From: Neurospora crassa OR74A | Taxonomy: Eukaryota > Ascomycota > Sordariomycetes > Sordariales > Sordariaceae | Length of the DNA: 64,000 nt | NCBI RefSeq assembly: GCF_000182925.2 | Contig: NC_026501.1 | Span: forward strand, 248,001-312,000 | Direction of reading: 5' to 3' | Part shown: positions 61,019-64,000 of the stretch, one piece after another | How the letters are laid out: each line of letters begins with the position of its first letter | How positions within the stretch are numbered: position 1 is the first letter of the stretch | Program-made: the position numbers and the translations under genes | The notes under the pieces: generated by a model | Databases searched by the model: none | Told to the model about the DNA's origin: nothing | Seen by the model: the letters and a program-made list of their open reading frames with translations, nothing else

Positions 61019-62364
61019 ATGGCCGACAACGACTCGATTTCAGTCCGTATCTCGGAGGATTGCCCTCCCGAGATCCAGCGCATGCTCACGGCCGCCTGGG
61101 CCCACGATGTCGACACAGTCAAGAAGCTGATCGACACGCCCGAGGTCGCCAGAGGCCAGGACCCCAAGACGGGCGAGTCTCCCCTGCACGCTGCCATCCG
61201 CTCATGCGGTGCTCCTTCCGAGGACGACACTCCCGAGGACCACGAAAAGGCCAAGGCTACCGTGTCTGAGCTGCTCATGTGGGGTGCCATCTGGAACGAT
61301 GTCGACAACAACAACGAGACTCCCGGCTGTGTGGCTGCCCGTCTCAACCGGCCTGAGCTGTACGAGCTCTGCGTCAATGCTGGTGTGAGGGCCGAGATGT
61401 TGTTTGGTCTGATGGATGGCTATGAGGCTTTGGACAGTGATGACGAGGATGATGAGGAGATGGCCGAGGGTGAGGAGGCACAGGCTGAGGATGGCGAGGA
61501 GGCTCCCGAGCTGGTCGCCGCGGAAGAGGCAACTCAAACTGCTGAGGAAGAGACGCCCGCTGTCTTCCAACCGCCTGCAGTTAACCTCGAGGAGCAAGTC
61601 ACCAGCGACAAGTATCTCCGCTCTACTGTCGCCTACTCTGACGGCAAATTGGTTGACGACGCTGGCAACGGTGTCATGATGGCCTGGGAAACCGACATCA
61701 TGCGTCGCAGTGTTGACGCCCTGCTCCCCAACAAGGAGCCCGGCAAGAGGATCCTCAACATCGGCTTCGGCATGGGTATCATTGATGGCATGTTCGCCGA
61801 GACCAAGCCCGCCGTCCATCACATCATCGAGGCCCATCCCGAAGTCCTCGAGTACATTTCCACGCCCGAGTCCAAGTTCGATTCCACCTGGGAAGAGAGC
61901 GGTCCGGCTCCCGGTGCCTACAGAGTCTGGGAGGGCAAGTGGCAGCAGATTGGCCTCCAGCTGTTGGAAGAGGGTCATGTCTACGATGCCATCTACTTTG
62001 ACACCTTCGGCGAGGACTACGGCCAGCTGCGCATGTTCTTCACCGAGTACATCCCCGGTCTGCTTGACTCCAACGGCATCTTTGGTTTCTTCAACGGACT
62101 GGGAGCTGATCGTCAGATTTGCTACGATGTCTACACCAAGGTTGCTGAGATGCACCTGGCTGATGCCGGTTTGGATGTGGAGTGGAAGGAGATTCCTGTG
62201 GACATGAAGGAGCTGGCTGAGGCCGACAAGGACGGCTGGGAGGGTGTCAAGAGGCGGTACTGGACTCTTGATAGTAAGTCCCAGATGTTGAGCTTCCTGT
62301 GTTTTGGACTCTTTGCTAACATTTCGCAGCATACCGCTTGCCCGTGTGCACGTTCCTCGGATAA
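61019..62364 (+). CDS. RMT2: RMT2, protein arginine N-delta-methyltransferase
   Basis: RMT2 is the fungal type IV arginine methyltransferase that methylates the internal nitrogen of an arginine in ribosomal protein L12. Exons are 61019-62273 and 62330-62364 (GTAAGT donor, GCTAAC branch, TTCGCAG acceptor), giving 429 residues (yeast Rmt2 412). The start CACCATGGCC has ideal context. Residues 1-140 are ankyrin-like (DPKTGESPLHAAIRSCG; NNNETPGCVAARLNRPELYE). An acidic linker follows. The methyltransferase domain has RILNIGFGMGIIDGM (S-adenosylmethionine binding), HHIIEAHPEVLEYI, YDAIYFDTFGEDY and FFNGLGADRQICYDVY. The protein ends YRLPVCTFLG, encoded by the tiny second exon; reading through the intron would give a false 521-residue product. 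Confidence 0.95.
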
Positions 62365-63525
62365 CCTTCTTGTTTCTTTTCTGTCTCTTCGAAATATCAA
62401 AAGCCGCGATACCCATTCTCTACCATTGAATCTTTACCGTCCCGCATCCCGTGCCATCATGCCCGGTTCTTGTCTGTTGCCTACGTCGAGATGTTGCTCT
62501 GATCACCCACACGCAAACTCGATTTTTTCCCTTGTCTAGTGTACTTCCGATAACAACATGCTGTGTTCATGCGGACAACACACCATGGTCGCCGGCTCCA
62601 CCACGACCAACCCAAAGTCCCGGAACTTGTTCCGCTTCGACTTAGCAGCGACCGACACCGGCATCCACCCTATGAGTGATGCTCCCTTCATCCACAAACA
62701 GACTTTTCTCCCTCCACAGCTCGGCCAATGTTGTGTAACCTCGCCACGATAGTGTACCTACGCGACTGTCGCCTAGATAAGCATATGCACCCTTACTCGG
62801 ATTGATGCCGGAGGGGCAGCATCTTACAACAAATGTAACCGTCCCTGTCAACACATTGGACTGTTCGGGTCGCAATCAGCCACACCTCTACAGATATCTT
62901 CATGTCGTCAGAGCATGAAAGCTTATTCTGTCGACAAGCCGACACCATCCGAGACACCCTAGGCACGGTCCGCGCCTCCCCGTGCGAGAATGGATCAAAC
63001 CTGTGTCGCTGTCGATATTTTGCGCACTATCAGAAAAACCTCCACCTCTTGAAGGAAGCTAGGAAAAACCATCGCTGCTTTACAAGGCTCGCGCAATGGA
63101 TTGGGACGAATCACCGTAAAAGCGCGTGGGGAACAAACTCCGGCAACCGTACCAAGCGATGATCCATCCGCTGGATTGGCCAGTTGTTTGTGGTGGACCA
63201 AATGGTTCAAGTCTAGACAAGCTTTGAGGTTTCGTTCGTGCAACCATCGTCAGGGTCCGAACTCCACCACACTACTACCCTAGAGATACCGAACATTCAT
63301 CCGACTTGATGCGGCTACACTACCCAATACTAATGACATCCGGAATGCTGCTTGCTACACAGAACAAGTGCCGGACGGGTGTAGGTCGAGCTTGTGAAGA
63401 GGAAAAAGGTTCGTGATGGATCTTTGATAGGAAGGCCATATAAAGTGTCGCGACTCTCCCTTCAAAGTCTCTCGGCCGACTTCCTTCAGCACAGGGACGA
63501 CTCCAAAGTCGATAGGTTGCCCAAT
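62365..63525. other. Intergenic between RMT2 and the P450
   Basis: No gene is supported in 1.16 kb. CATATAAAG at 63,437-63,446, about 80 bases before the next ATG, is a likely TATA box. Confidence 0.45.
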
Positions 63526-64000
63526 ATGGTTCTCCCCACGATGGCCTCCCTCGGCGGCTTCTTCGACCCTTCTCGTCTCACAACTGCATCTCCCAAGGCC
63601 ATCCTCATCACCACCTTCTCCCTTCTTATTGTCTACTACATCACCTCCTCCATCATTGCCTGGTATCGCCTGCGTCACTTTGACGGCCCATGGCTCGGCA
63701 AGTTTTCGTACCTCTGGATCTTCAAGATCATCCACTCGGGCCAAATGGGTGAAGCAGCCCACGCCGCCCAAGACAAGTATGGCGGCGTCGAGCCCGGATA
63801 TCCTTCCACCGTGCGCATTGGCCCCTCAGACCTCATCACCACCGAGCTCGACCTGATCCGGCGTATGTCTGGCGCGCGCTCTCGCTATACCCGCTCGGAC
63901 TGGTACAAATTGAACCGCCTCGATCCCTATGACGATAACATGTTCAGCACCACTTCCACTACCTACCACGACAAGCTCAAGAGCAAAATGGCTCCCGGAT
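63526..64000 (+). CDS. Cytochrome P450, pisatin-demethylase-like, cut by the window edge
   Basis: The first 158 codons are open to the end of the window. The start AATATGGTTCTCCC is followed by an alternative Met five codons on. An N-terminal membrane anchor (AILITTFSLLIVYYITSSII) and the proline-type hinge region DGPWLG precede VRIGPSDLITTELDLIRRMS and ARSRYTRSDWY. RLDPYDDNMFS and a following HDKLKSKMAPG are typical of fungal P450s annotated as pisatin demethylase or benzoate hydroxylase relatives. The heme-binding Cys lies beyond the window, so activity cannot be judged. The expected role is oxidation of an aromatic or secondary metabolite at the ER membrane. Confidence 0.85.
   Translation, partial: MVLPTMASLGGFFDPSRLTTASPKAILITTFSLLIVYYITSSIIAWYRLRHFDGPWLGKFSYLWIFKIIHSGQMGEAAHAAQDKYGGVEPGYPSTVRIGPSDLITTELDLIRRMSGARSRYTRSDWYKLNRLDPYDDNMFSTTSTTYHDKLKSKMAPG

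Noticed and set aside
61202-62416. 404-codon minus-strand frame
   Set aside because: Shadow of RMT2, whose sense frame has strong family motifs.

Overview
The window reads as a filamentous ascomycete, most likely Neurospora or a close Sordariales relative. The genes have short introns with GTRAGT donors and CTRAC branch sites. The housekeeping proteins are fungal (VTC4, RMT2, GH55 glucanase, a pisatin-demethylase-like P450). A 21 kb AT-rich island (about 19.1-40.5 kb) has the look of repeat-induced point mutation (RIP).

Layout. 1.3-3.9 kb: a secreted GH55 beta-1,3-glucanase on the minus strand with two introns. 6.0-8.6 kb: three small plus-strand genes for secreted proteins, all starting MRL, with hydrophobic C-termini. 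8.9-56.3 kb: an accessory zone with two interleaved families. The first is a diverged family of RNase H-fold proteins (here RH1-RH9: five uninterrupted genes, one split by a small transposon, three relics). The second is twelve tRNA-like loci of 95-127 bp (TL1-TL12), each with box A and box B signals and a downstream T-run; most of those inspected have an upstream TATA-like box. 57.7-64 kb: conserved genes VTC4 (minus), RMT2 (plus) and the start of a P450 (plus).

The RIP island is a nest of transposons: a hAT-type element (19,128-22,359), then a TIR DNA transposon (22,590-40,530) split by a 14.8 kb LTR retrotransposon (24,188-39,014). Each is delimited by matching ends and target-site duplications. 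The hAT element landed in the TATA box of TL5.

The signal I find most interesting is the co-extension of the two families. TL loci occur only where RH genes occur; TL1 lies just left of RH1 and TL12 just right of RH8. TL loci fall into sequence families, and inverted TL pairs bracket RH6 (TL8/TL9) and RH8 (TL11/TL12). RH proteins keep the D-E-D-D residues of an active RNase H, carry nuclear-localisation-like basic stretches, and in RH5 and RH6 SUMO-interaction-like motifs. A link between a Pol III tRNA-like RNA and a nuclear RNase H-fold protein is inference, but the architecture is striking.
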